A stretch of 64,000 nucleotides of DNA from assembly GCA_027563935.2 (NCBI GenBank), contig CM050449.1, positions 76,876,556 through 76,940,555 of the forward strand, in the 5' to 3' direction. The notes below the pieces were generated by a model. The model saw nothing but the letters and a program-made list of their open reading frames with translations, searched no databases and was not told the DNA's origin. This stretch comes from Costus lasius (Eukaryota; Streptophyta; Magnoliopsida; Zingiberales; Costaceae). The first letter of the stretch is position 1. Each line of letters opens with the position of its first letter. The position numbers and the translations under genes are program-made. Of the stretch, positions 37,088 through 48,641 are shown one piece after another.

Positions 37088-37949
37088 TGTTGGGGTATGC
37101 CCTTAAGGCTAATGTTTGAGGCCTTGGGATTCTTTTAGTATCATGTATAAACTCTTATGTTTATAAAGGCAATGGTTGTTATTCAGTTTGTTACATTGTC
37201 TGCCGCAATAAGTGTGCTTCTGAATAATGTCTCAATGCTGTTCAGCTTGGCTGACATGCTGTAATGTCCTTAGTCGAGATATCTTGGTGAACATGAGACA
37301 GCCTTGATATGATTGAGACTAATATGTGTTCTAATCTTATAGGATGCTTCGAGCATGGAATAAGATGTAGACTCATGGGTACATTGGATGTACTGGACAG
37401 ACCCTACTAGGATATTCAATTGCTTGTCACAATGTGAATAATCCTTGTTTGCAACAAGTGGCACATGTCCTCTGACTTGAGATCACTTGTGTTTCTAAAT
37501 GATGATTGTCATTGTTTTGAGGTAGTTCAATATCATTTGAAACATAATGGTTATAGACTATCTTGGATAATGATCATGAGTCAGGTTAGGACACTAGTGA
37601 TAGATATAGGATTGCCGTCTCCTTGATTGGAGTGTGATGTTCTAAAGGGGCCCCCCTGAATGAGATGATTGAGAAAGTGTATGGCCATACCCTGGTGACT
37701 ATGATCATCTGATCTAATCATGCTCATCATATTGGAGTTACAAGCTTGACACGCTTGTCCAATAAGAACATCCAGTGGCCAAGGAAACATGTATGCCTCG
37801 TGAAGGGTATTCACACTTGTGCTGTGGTTTGGGTGTAGTCTTGGAAGACTCTTTCCTTCATATCGGGAGACAGTGATGTGTTGCTAGATACCCCTCACTG
37901 ATCGTGATAAAGTAAGTTATCGTTACCGACATTTAAAGGAAACCCTTAG
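37088..37949 (+). repeat. Copia LTR J, plus orientation, cut by F
   Basis: Starts TGTTGGGGTATGCCC and follows the same sequence as LTR I (59751 onward) until 37949, where F's LTR begins. Its right part must lie beyond F, outside the window, so solo LTR and full element cannot be told apart. Flank before it is TACAT. Confidence 0.87.
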
Positions 37950-39623
37950 TGAAAGTCCCCACAAGGGGGGCGAAACCCTAAGACATGCGCAGATATGAAT
38001 TTGCATGGGCGGAATCTAGGGTTTCCTAGGATCGCATAGCATGTATTATATGATCAACTTAGAACAACAATGATCATACCATGGCCATTGTTTGTATGAT
38101 GTCGAGGAAGAAAAGATCGACAGGGGTCTCCTCCAGAGGATGCGCACACAAGATGAAGAAGCCGCCTACTCCCTTGGTGCTCCTTGTGCTAGCAAGGTTC
38201 CAAGAGGTTCTTGTCGTATGAAAAAAGGAAGATGATCTCCTTGCTTGGCGAAAAAAAACTTTCTCCTCTTGTCGTCCACTCTTTTACACGAGAATGCAAA
38301 AACTCTCGAAATCACAAGAGGCGACAAAGGCGTGAAGAGGCGAGCAACATGAGGCGTGGTCACGTAAGTGATCATGCTTTCTAAAAATAGAAATCCACTC
38401 CCTCACATGCGATCATGGGTTTACCCCAATCGCAAACTCCTCTCCATTTGAACCACACGCTCACATGATGAGCTGGTTCATTTCGGTTTGGTCCAAGACC
38501 AATTAACCCAAGCAATCCAGTCTAGATCTCAATTAAACCCTAAGGCTCCAGATCTAACCGTTGATCTCTTGATGCTTCTGATCTCACTGATTTAGCATCC
38601 AATCTCTCGATCGAAGCTTACCGATCTCAAGCTCTAATCAATCAAACATGATCAGACCAGATCTCACTCACAATCAGAGATTAATTCCCTTTAAACTGAA
38701 CCCAAAACAATTCAGTCCACACGATCTGACTTAAGTAAGCCATATCATCAAATTGTGCGACCCTGAGGGTTTCCTTTAAATGTCGGTAACGATAACTTAC
38801 GTTATCACGATCAGAGAGGGGTATCTAGCAACACATCACTGTCTCCCGATATAAAGGAAAGAGTCTTCCAAGACTACACCCAAACAACAGCACAAGTGTG
38901 AATCAACTCACTAGGCATACATGATTCCTTTGCCAATGGATGTTCTTTATTGGACAAGCCTGTCAAGCTTGTAACTCCAATATGATGAGCATGATTAGAT
39001 CAGATGAACATAGTCATCTGGGTATGGCCATACACTTTCTCAATCATCTCATCCAGGGGGCCCCTTTAGAACATCACACTCCAATGAAGGAGACGGCAAT
39101 CCTATATCTATCACTAGTGACCTAACATGACTCAAGCTCACCATCCAAGATAGTCTATAACCATTATGTTTCAAATGATATTGAACTACCTCAAAACAAT
39201 GACAATCATCATTTAGAAACACAAGTGATTTCAAGTCAGAGGACATGTGCCACTTGTTGCAATCAAGGATTATTCACATTGTGACAAGCAATTGAATAAC
39301 CTAGTAGGGTCTGTCCAGTACATCCAATGTACCCATGAGTCTACATCTTATTTCATGCTCGAAGCATCCTATAAGACTAGAATACATATTAGTCTCAATC
39401 ATATCAGGGCTGTCTCATGTTCACCAAGATATCTCGACTAAGGACTTTACTGCATGTCAGCCTAGCTGAACATCATAGAGACATTATTCAGAAGTACGCT
39501 CATTGCAGCAGACAATGTAACAACCTGAATAACAACCATTGCCTTTATAAACATAAGAGTTTATACATGATACTGTTACAATACCAAGGCCTCAAACATT
39601 AGCCTTAAGGGCATACCCTAACA
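37950..39623 (-). repeat. 3' LTR of copia F, 1674 bp
   Basis: TGAAAGTCCCC...CATACCCTAACA. The first bases can form a CCCC/GGGG hairpin. Its portion 38757-39623 is the inverted counterpart of LTR J. Confidence 0.93.
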
Positions 39624-39640
39624 ATCTCCCACTTGCACTT
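39624..39640 (-). other. Polypurine tract region of copia F
   Basis: Element strand AAGTGCAAGTGGGAGAT next to the LTR; one base differs from B and C. Confidence 0.87.
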
Positions 39641-39643
39641 AAT

Positions 39644-40896
39644 CTAATGGTTGAGAAATCTCAAACCCATATTATTACAGTGCTTCTCATGCTTTTGCTG
39701 CGCCAGAGGCTTGGTAAGCGGGTCTGCCAGATTGTCATTTGTATGAACCTTGCAGATTTTGATCTCGCCACGATCAATGATCTCCCGGATCAAATGAAAC
39801 CGTCTCTGTATGTGCTTGGACTTCTGGTGCGAGCGTGGTTCCTTTGCTTGTGCGATTGTTCCAGTGTTATCACAGAAGATAACCAAAGGATCTGCACTCG
39901 AAGGAACGACACCAAGTTCTTGAACGAACTTACGAATCCACACTGCCTCCTTAGATGCTTCCGAGGCTGCAACATACTAGGCTTCTGTTGTGGAATCAGC
40001 AACTATAGACTATTTGAAACTCTTCCACACCACTGCTCCTCCATTCAAGCTAAAAACATAGCCTGATTGCCATCGGAAATCATCCTGGTCAGACTGGAAC
40101 GAAGCGTCAGTATATCCTTCAATACTGAGTTCTTCCTGACCACCATATATCAAGAATATATCTTTGGTCCTCCGAAGATATTTTAAAATGTTCTTGACTG
40201 CAATCCAGTGCGCCTGACCTGGATTACTTTGGAACCGACTGGTCACGCTTAACCCGTAAGCGACGTCTGGGCGAGTACACAACAACGCATACATAATGGA
40301 CCCAATAGCCGAAGCATAAGGCGTATTGTCCATTTCATCTTTCTCAGTCTATGTTTGTGGACACTGACTCTTTGAAAGATTCAGACCATGTCTGACTGGA
40401 AGATATCCTCTTTTAGAATTCTCTAAATGAAATCTCTCCAGGACTTTATCGATGTAAGTACTCTGGCACAGCCCGAGAAGCCTCTTAGATCTATCCCTGT
40501 AGATCTTCACACCTAACACATAGGCTGCTTCTCCTAAATCTTTCATCTGGAAACATTTTCTTAACCATGCTTTCACCGCATGCATTTCGGGAATATCGTT
40601 TCCAATGATTAAGATATCATCGACGTAGAGGACTAGGAAAGTAATCATGCTCCCACTAAACCTCTTATATACACACGGGTCATCCTCGTTCTTGATGAAA
40701 CCAAATTCACTGACTGATTCATCAAAACGAATATTCCAGCTTCTTGATGCTTGTTTAAGTCCATAAATGGACTTCTTTAACTTGCATATCTTATGACGAT
40801 CTGATGGATTAGTGAAACCTTTCGGTTGTGTCATATACACATCCTCATCCAATTTTCCATTAAGGAAAGCGGTCTTCACATCCATTTGCCAGATCT
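39644..40896 (-). pseudogene. Reverse transcriptase (C-terminal two thirds) and RNase H of copia F
   Basis: The copia frame enters at the K junction (40896) with IWQMDVKTAFLNGKL and continues KKSIYGLKQASRSWN, active site YVDDILIIGND (40617-40628), DLGEAAYVLGVKIYRD, GYLPVRHGL. Stops occur at 40349, 40010 and 39977, where C has Gln, Gln and Glu respectively or near-equivalents. RNase H motifs EGYTDASFQ, VVWKSFK and ADPLVIFCDNTG remain, ending NLADPLTKPLAQQKHE. Open reading upstream of 40896 is only LTR K sequence. Confidence 0.92.
40892..40896. other. Target-site duplication of gypsy K, left copy
   Basis: GATCT before TGTTACATCC; partner at 51605-51609. Confidence 0.97.
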
Positions 40897-43859
40897 TGTT
40901 ACATCCCGTTATCTTAACCCCAAACAAGCAACATAATTCATAAAAGAAACAGGATGTGTCATACAAGATCGATTCATATGCTAGGTAAAACCAAGTCCAG
41001 GAAACACGATCTGAAAATTTCGAAATTCCATACATATAAATCTCCACAAAAACACAATTTCATAAAGGTACCTGCCACCACGCATTCCTTGCACTAGACA
41101 TATGCAAGGCAACAGTTATATCAAATCCGTATCAAAACCATAAAATCCATAAAGGTACCTGCCACCAGGCAATACTTGCACTAGACATATGCAAGTTACA
41201 GATATATCAAAACCGATTACAAAGAATACACCACAAACCGAAATTCAAAACAAAATCACAAAATCGCTTTTATAAACTCATACCAAACACCGAAACCAGG
41301 CCAAAGCCCGCGGTGACACAAAAATCAAAACCATTTAACTGCCACAATCCGGCAACACAAATTCATATAGTTTAGCCATAGTCGGCAGCACATGTTCACA
41401 TAATTCAGATATTAAGGCCACAACCGGCATCATAAGTTCATTAAGCATAAATCACGATATCCATATAATGCTAACTGCGCCCCTGCTCTACTCCTGAAAA
41501 TAATGAGGGGTGAGCTACACAGCCCAGTGAGTGGATAGTCTAAATCGACCATCCATAACATACACTCAAAAATATAGACAGATTATTTTAAAAATCTTTA
41601 ACAGGAACAATTATGTTAACATATAACAACATAAAGAAAACAGAAGTTATAATAACAGTCAGATGTACACACCAACATATAACAAACTCAGGTTCTAGAG
41701 TTATACTCTAAACCAACTCAGATGTACACACCAACACATAACAAACTCAGGTTCTAGAGTTATACTCTAAACCAACTAAACACACCAACACTTAATTAAC
41801 CTAGTTGTCCAGCATATTCAGTAGTGACCATTATGGTCTAACCCGGCTTTGGCCTAAGCACTGGGAGACTGCAAAATTTCATGCAACACATAAACATGGA
41901 CAGTGAGTAGAATCAAGAGGTGGCCCCCGCCAGGTCACGACGTGGCACTTTGCTCTAAAACACCCCATAAACACATCGATGGATTGTGTGTAGATTCAAG
42001 AGGTGGCCCCCGCCGGGTCACGACGTGGCACTTTGCTCTACGACACCCCATATCACAAAAAGAGAGTGATGACATCAAGAGGTGGCCCCTGTCCGACCAA
42101 GACATGGCACTTTGTGTCAAAACCCGTTCTCCCAAAAGGTTCCTACTGGACAACAGACACATCTTATATCATATATCACAAAGGTGGACTCCTAAGTGTC
42201 AACTAGACTCTAGGATAGTCATCACAATAATCACATCGGGCAGGCTGAACAACAACCCCCATCACAATAATCATAACAGGCAGGCTGAACATCAACCCCC
42301 TTCACACATCACAATACAGGCTGAAAATTCAAACCCTTAACATATCACATATTGACCATCCCCTTGAGTACACAGCTACACTTAGCCTTAGTCCTAACCA
42401 ACACATGATCACAACAGATAATATTCGAAAATCCCATATCAACATAATTTTCGAAATTCACATAACCACATAATATTCACATATTCAAAGATCACTTAAC
42501 ATTCCAAAAATCATAAATCACATAATATTTAAAAATCACATAACATAGTGTAATCCTTAAGTTTCAGGCTGGTCAGTTCAGTGTAACCTTGCTATGTTAT
42601 CACCCAATGTTCTCAAACATGAATACATGATCTTAGATAAATAAACATGAGTTTTATAATATTATAAGCATTTATCAAGTATCCATAAAATCAATATAAA
42701 ATTTAAACATAAACTTAAAGCGTGTATTCATCAATTTGCTTTACAATTCACACATGTAATCCATGGTTAACATAACATATTATCTACTAAAATTTTAAAC
42801 CTTAGTTAACATGAATTTCATACTCAAGATCAATGATTTAATGCTTCCTAAACTCCATATAAGAAATACCCTAATTTCGGTTTTCATGGAGACATACCCT
42901 AAATTCGGTTTTCATGAAAAATATCAAGATTCAATTCACAATTAACATCAAGGATTCGGTTTTTCATAAATAATTATCAAGGTTACAAATTTTCGGTTTT
43001 CATCCCAACTATCAAGATTTCGGTTTTACACATGGTAATTTTTCATGCAATCAAATTTATTATTTAACACAACTATATTGATGAAGTTCGAATAAGACAC
43101 ATATGGAAGGAATTAAGACACCCCACTCACCTTGAACCGTGAACACTAAGGTGAAAACTCTCCAAAAAAACGTCTAGAGCCTTGCCACCACCAATGGAAA
43201 AGAACGCCACCCAAATCAAAGATGCCGGCCAAGGAAAAGGAAGAGGAAGAAAGGAAAATTCCTCCAAGCCCTCAAGAATCGCCTAAGTTCTTCAAAAATC
43301 GCCCCAAGCCTTCAAGCCGTCGCCCAAGATTTCTTTCAAGCCAAAATTCTCGCCCAAAAACTCTACCCTAACCGAAATACCAATTTGAATTTTCGGTTTT
43401 AAATTCTTAACCCATTAACCCATTAATTCAAATCGGGTTTAATCCATTTAACCAATAATTTGAATTTTAAACCCAATTAGCGCAAACCCAATAACCCATA
43501 ATTAACTAATTAATTTAACCATTAACTAACCATTCACTTAATGAAAATCCAATAAGGATTTAATTGACATCCAATAAGGATTAACGTCCAATAACTCCAA
43601 TTAATTGACAATTAAATAACTTAAATTAACAAGCAATAAACTCTAATTAATTACCTGAAAATTAGCATCCAATAAGCTAGTTAATTAATTAGCATTAACA
43701 TCCAAAAATCTCTAATTTAATTAACTATAATTCAACAACCAAAATCTCTAATTAATTTATCATAAATTAACAATCAATACACAGGAATAATAACACAGTC
43801 AATAATTTTATTTAAATCAAAATAATGCTTACCAGGACTTAAGATCCTTGGATCTTACA
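40897..43859 (-). repeat. 3' LTR of gypsy K, 2963 bp
   Basis: TGTTACATCC...GGATCTTACA. Includes the three ~80-bp units (41914-42155) and a 59-bp tandem duplication (41661-41778). Confidence 0.97.
41661..41778. repeat. 59-bp tandem duplication specific to K LTRs
   Basis: AGATGTACACACCAACA starts at 41661 and 41720. The same pair is at 49406 and 49465. LTR A has a single copy with a shorter AAACTCAGGTTCT repeat. Confidence 0.92.
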
Positions 43860-43872
43860 TCCCTCCCTCCTT
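43860..43872 (-). other. Polypurine tract of gypsy K
   Basis: AAGGAGGGAGGGA on the element strand, identical to A. Confidence 0.94.
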
Positions 43873-43895
43873 ATAAAGCTTTAGTCCTCTAAAGC

Positions 43896-46800
43896 TCAAA
43901 TCATATCATCAAAGAGATAAGCATAAAATTTCCTCATATGAGCTTCAGTCTCCCAAGTCGCCTCCTCAACCGACTGATTTCCCCAGATAACCTTTACCAA
44001 AGGTATAGTCTTGTTCCTCAGAACTTTATCCTTTCTATCCACAATCCGGAGAGGTCTTTCCTCAAAAGTCAAATCACTCTGAATCTGAAGAGGTTCCAAT
44101 TCCAATACATGAGATGGATCAGGATGATATTTCCTCAAAACAGAAACATGGAACACATTATGCACATGATCCATAGCAGGAGGTAAAGCTAATCTGTAAG
44201 CCACTGGACCAATTCTCTCAATAATGTCAAAAGGGCCTACAAATCTAGGGCTCAACTTGCCCTTTCTGCCAAACCTCATAACACCCTTAGTAGGTGACAC
44301 CTTTAAGAAAACATGATCCCCTACCATAAACTCCAAGGAACGACGACGGTCATCAGCATAACTCTTCTGTCTGTCCCGAGAAATCTTCAGTTTATTCTGT
44401 ATCTCTCTGACCTTATCAGTAGTCTCCTGAACTGCATCAGATCTCAAAATCATTCTGTCACCAGTTTCCTCCCAACACAAGGGAGTCCTACACCTTCTTC
44501 CATACAAAGCCTCATAAGGAGCCATCTGAATACTGGAGTGGAAACTATTATTATAAGTGAACTCTATCAAAGATAGATCCCGGTTCCACTCAGAACTCCA
44601 ATCAACCACATAAGCTCTCAACAGGTCTTCTAGAGTCTGTATAGTACGCTCCGTCTGGCCATCAGACTGAGGATGGTATGCTGTACTAAAACTCAACTTA
44701 GTACCCAAACCCTCCTGTAAGCTCTTCCAAAATCTGGACAAAAATCGAGAGTCCCTATCAGACACAATATCAACAGGCACTCCATGCAGTCTGACTATCT
44801 CATCAATGTATAATCTAGCCAGCCTCTCTAAAGGATAAGTCATCTTGATCGGGAGAAAATGGGCTGATTTAGTGAGTCTATCAACGATCACCCAAATAGC
44901 ATCATGACCCAATCTGGTTCTAGGCAAACCACACACAAAATCCATACTGATGCATTCCCACTTCCACTCAGGAATAGGAAGGGGCTGCAACAAACCACCA
45001 GGCTTCTGATGTTCAGCCTTTACAGTCTGACAGGTTAAACACCTAGAGACAAAATCAAATACTTCTTTCTTCATACCCGGCCACCAAAAATTTTTCTTAA
45101 GGTCCTGATACATCTTAGTCACACCAGGATGTAGAGAATATTTGGAGTTATGGCTGTCCTCCAATATTTCTTTCCTCAAGCTCGGTTCCTCAGGGACACA
45201 TACCCTTCCACGAAATCGAAGAATACCATCATCAGACAGGCTAAAATCCTGAACTGCGCCATCAACCAGACTATCCTTGATCTGAACTAATCTCGGATCC
45301 ACAGACTGCTGATCTCTGATCTTCTGCAACAAAGCAGACTGTACTCTGAGAAAAGCCACATAACCCGACTGAACTCTAGGAGAAACACTGATCCTGAGAT
45401 CGCTGAACTCCTGCAGTAACCGCCACTCACTGACTCGTAAAGCAACTACTGAAGTAACTGGATGTCTGCTCAGTGCATCAGCCACTACATTGGCCTTTCC
45501 AGCCTGATACTGAATGGAGAAGTCATAGTCTTTGATCAACTCCATCCATCTTCTCTGTCTCATGTTCAACTCCTTCTGAGTGAAGATATACTTGAGACTC
45601 TGGTGATCAGTGAACAGATCGAACTCCTGACCCAGTAAATAGTGGCGCCATATCTTCAAAGCAAAGACTACGGCCGCCAACTCTAAATCATGAGTAGGGT
45701 AGTTCAATTCATACTCCTTCAGTTGTCTCGAAGCATAGGCTACTACAGAACCCTTCTGCATCAAGACACAACCCAACCCTTTGCCTGAAGCATCCGTATA
45801 AACAGTAAACCTTTCCCCATCACTAGGAATAATGAGGATCGGTGTACTAGTCAACCTCCTCTTCAGCTCTTGAAAGCTCTCTTCACACTTGTCATCCCAA
45901 ATAAACTTGGCCTCCTTTCTGGTCAATTTAGTTAAAGGACCCGCCAGCTTGGAGAATCCCTCAACAAATCTCCGGTAGTAACCTGCTAAACCCAAGAAAC
46001 TTCTGATCTCAGTAGCACTAGTCGGTCTTCCCCAATTGAGAATGGCTTGCACTTTAACTGGATCCACAGACACCCCTTGACCAGAAATCACATGCCCAAG
46101 GAAACTGATCTTCTCTAGCCAGAACTCACACTTACTAGCCTTGGCATATAACCGGTTCTTCCTCAGAACCTCCAGCACTCTGCGCAAGTCACTGACATGA
46201 TCTGAAGTAGTCCGTGAGTATACCAAAATATTGTCGATAAAGACTACCACACAAGAGTCAAGCAATTCATGGAATACCCTGTTCATCAAATCCATGAAGA
46301 CAGCAGGTGCATTCGTCAGTCCAAAAGGCATAACTAAAAATTCGAAATGCCCATACCTGGTCCTGAAAGCAGTCTTAAATATATCCTCATCCTTGACCCT
46401 CAGCTGGTAATACCCTGATCTCAGATCAATCTTAGAGAACACTGTCGCTCCCTGTAATTGATCAAATAGATCATCAATTCTGGGAAGAGGATACTTATTC
46501 TTGATAGTCACTTGGTTCAGTTGCCTGTAGTCTATACACATCCTCAGGGTTCCATCTTTCTTCTTTACGAACAGCACTGGTGCTCCCTAGGGAGAAGCAC
46601 TAGGCCGAATGTACCCTTTCTCTAGCAATTCCTCCAGTTGTTTCTTAAGTCCGGCCAGCTCTGAGGTAGCCATGCGATAAGGAGCTCTGGAGATAGGTGC
46701 CGTACCTGGCGCCAACTCAATGCCAAACTCTACCTCTCGAATCGGTGGCAAGCCTGAAAATTCTTCAGAGAACACATCAGGAAATTCTTTCACCACCGCC

Positions 46801-48512
46801 ATCTTAGTCAAATCAGAAGTAGAATCATCCTGCACCTTAACATGCGCAAGATAACCCTTGCATCCACTAGCAAGTAACTTCCTGGCCTGCAGGAAAGATA
46901 TTACATGCGGTCCTTGGTCTGACACTAGACCTCTCACAAAAATCCTACTCCCATCTAGCAGATTTAAAGTGATTACTTTCTCAAAGCAATCCACAGTAGC
47001 ATGATGTGAGGATAACCAATCCATTCCTAAGATGACATCATAATCTTGCATGTCTAAAAGGATTAGATCTACCAGAAACTCATAACCCTCTACATGCACT
47101 ACACAATCAGCACAAACAGTATCTGTAGACAATGATTTTCCTATGGGAGTACTCACAGACACAACATAGTCTAGCATCTTAGATACAACAGGTAAACATG
47201 CAGCAAATCTAACAGACACAAAAGACAGATTTGCACCAGGATCAAATAAGATACGAGCTAACTGATCAAATACAAATAAGGTACCTTCCACGACGGATCG
47301 GGAAGCTCGTGTATCCTTCTCAGCCACAGCATAAACTCGTGTCTGGACTATAGGCTTCTCTGCGCCTCTATTCTGCATCTCAGGCTCTTTGCAGTCCTTG
47401 ACCATGTGCCCTGGTTTCTTACACCTGAAGCATACACCATTCCTCTTATGACAGTCTTTCACCAGGTGTCCCTTGAGCCCACAATAATTACAAGTCCGGT
47501 CCTCTGTGATACTGTTTCTTACATCCCTGGCATCCCTGAACTGCTGCGGTGCATCCCTAGACTGCTGCGGTACATCCCTGGACTGCTGCGGTGCCTTGTA
47601 GGAGTAAGGCTTATACCTGTTCTTTTTGTAGTCCTTATGTTTAGGGTACTTCTTACCCTTGCCGCCAATGCCATACTGAGGAGCTGCCGTCTCAGCTGCA
47701 GGAACCACAGTCACGGCAACATGAGAACTCCTCTCAGATATGTATCTCTCAATGGTGCGTGCTCGCCCAACAGTCTCAACATAGGTCTCCAAATGCTGAG
47801 CACCAACCTGCTCCCGAATGTCCCATCTGAGACCTCTAAGAAACTTAGTAGCCCTTCTCTTTTCAGTGTTTATCAGGTGAGGGGCATACTTTCCCAACTT
47901 AGTGAACTGCAATTCATACTGGTCCACAGTCATATCACCTTGCTCCAGGTGAATAAATGCCACCTCTCGGTCCTCCACCAAACTATCTGGGAAGTACTTC
48001 TCGTTAAATCGAGACAAGAAGTAAGGCCAATCTACAGTCTCATGTCTTTCTTCGGCAAGTCTCACCACGCCCTTCCACCACTCATCTGCGTCAGCACGCA
48101 TCATATAGGTGGTCAGACATAACTTATCCTCATCTGAGCAGCGCATGACTTGGAAAATCTTTTCCAAGCACAACTGCCAGTTCTCAGCAGTACTGGATTC
48201 TGAGCCCCCATAAAAAGAACTAGGACCCAGTTTCTGGAATTCACTCACAAGTGAAGCATAGCGCCTGTGAGCGCCCTCCTGAGAGTCATACCTCACCGCC
48301 CGAGTAGTATTCTGGGGTCTCTCTTGAGTCAGCTGCTGCAAAAGCTGCTGTTGTGCCTCTTGATGCTGAGTCTGTTGCTGCTGCAGCATCTGAGCTTGCC
48401 TCTCTATCATGGCACCTTGTTGCTGTACCATGCCAGTCAGAGCCTCAATAGTTCTCGTGAGGTTCGAAGGCTGCTCATCCTCGCCACTAGCATTTCCTCT
48501 GGTTCGCACCAT
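43896..48512 (-). pseudogene. Gag-Pol polyprotein of gypsy K, one stop and an altered RT active site
   Basis: A 1539-codon frame, seven codons longer than A because the Gag linker has three instead of two QQ(S/F)RDA-type repeats (plus strand 47525-47600). Same domain order as A: Gln-rich start, capsid, two CCHC knuckles ([14 protein letters not shown] and [14 protein letters not shown]), DPGA protease, RT, RNase H, HHCC and DDE integrase (complete here, with [12 protein letters not shown]), chromodomain. Two defects: TAG at codon 642 (46587-46589), where A has Trp in SASPWGAP, and FIDN instead of FIDD at residues 758-761 (AAT at 46230-46232), changing the second catalytic Asp of reverse transcriptase. 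Either should abolish autonomous replication. Confidence 0.96.
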
Positions 48513-48626
48513 CTTAAATTCCTACACACACATACCATAGTCAGGAAAACAAACATAAACCTATCAGGTGTCTAGCAATACACAAACATGTTTTCCCCCC
48601 GAACTAAATTTTAGCTAGCCAACCTG

Positions 48627-48638
48627 CCTCTGATACCA
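48627..48638 (-). other. Primer binding site of gypsy K
   Basis: Element strand TGGTATCAGAGG, last base different from A's site, three bases inside the LTR. Confidence 0.92.
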
Positions 48639-48641
48639 TTC

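Noticed and set aside
37270..37464. A 64-residue frame (start MPLVA) repeated in J, F, G and I LTRs at 37270-37464, 39247-39441, 56971-57165 and 59934-60128
   Set aside because: It is antisense to the elements. The J and F versions differ at about six residues, so nearly all changes alter the protein, and the copy at 57990 onward in F's other LTR is broken. This is neutral LTR drift, not a gene.
39049..39246. A 65-residue sense frame (start MSSDLKSLVF) in F and G LTRs
   Set aside because: It is kept only by recent common descent of the LTRs, is not present intact in I, and shows no domain or start context.
40897..41047. N-terminal 50 residues of the open frame running from 41047 into copia F reverse transcriptase
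   Set aside because: This part is LTR K read by chance; the same residues recur at 48642-48792 without RT.
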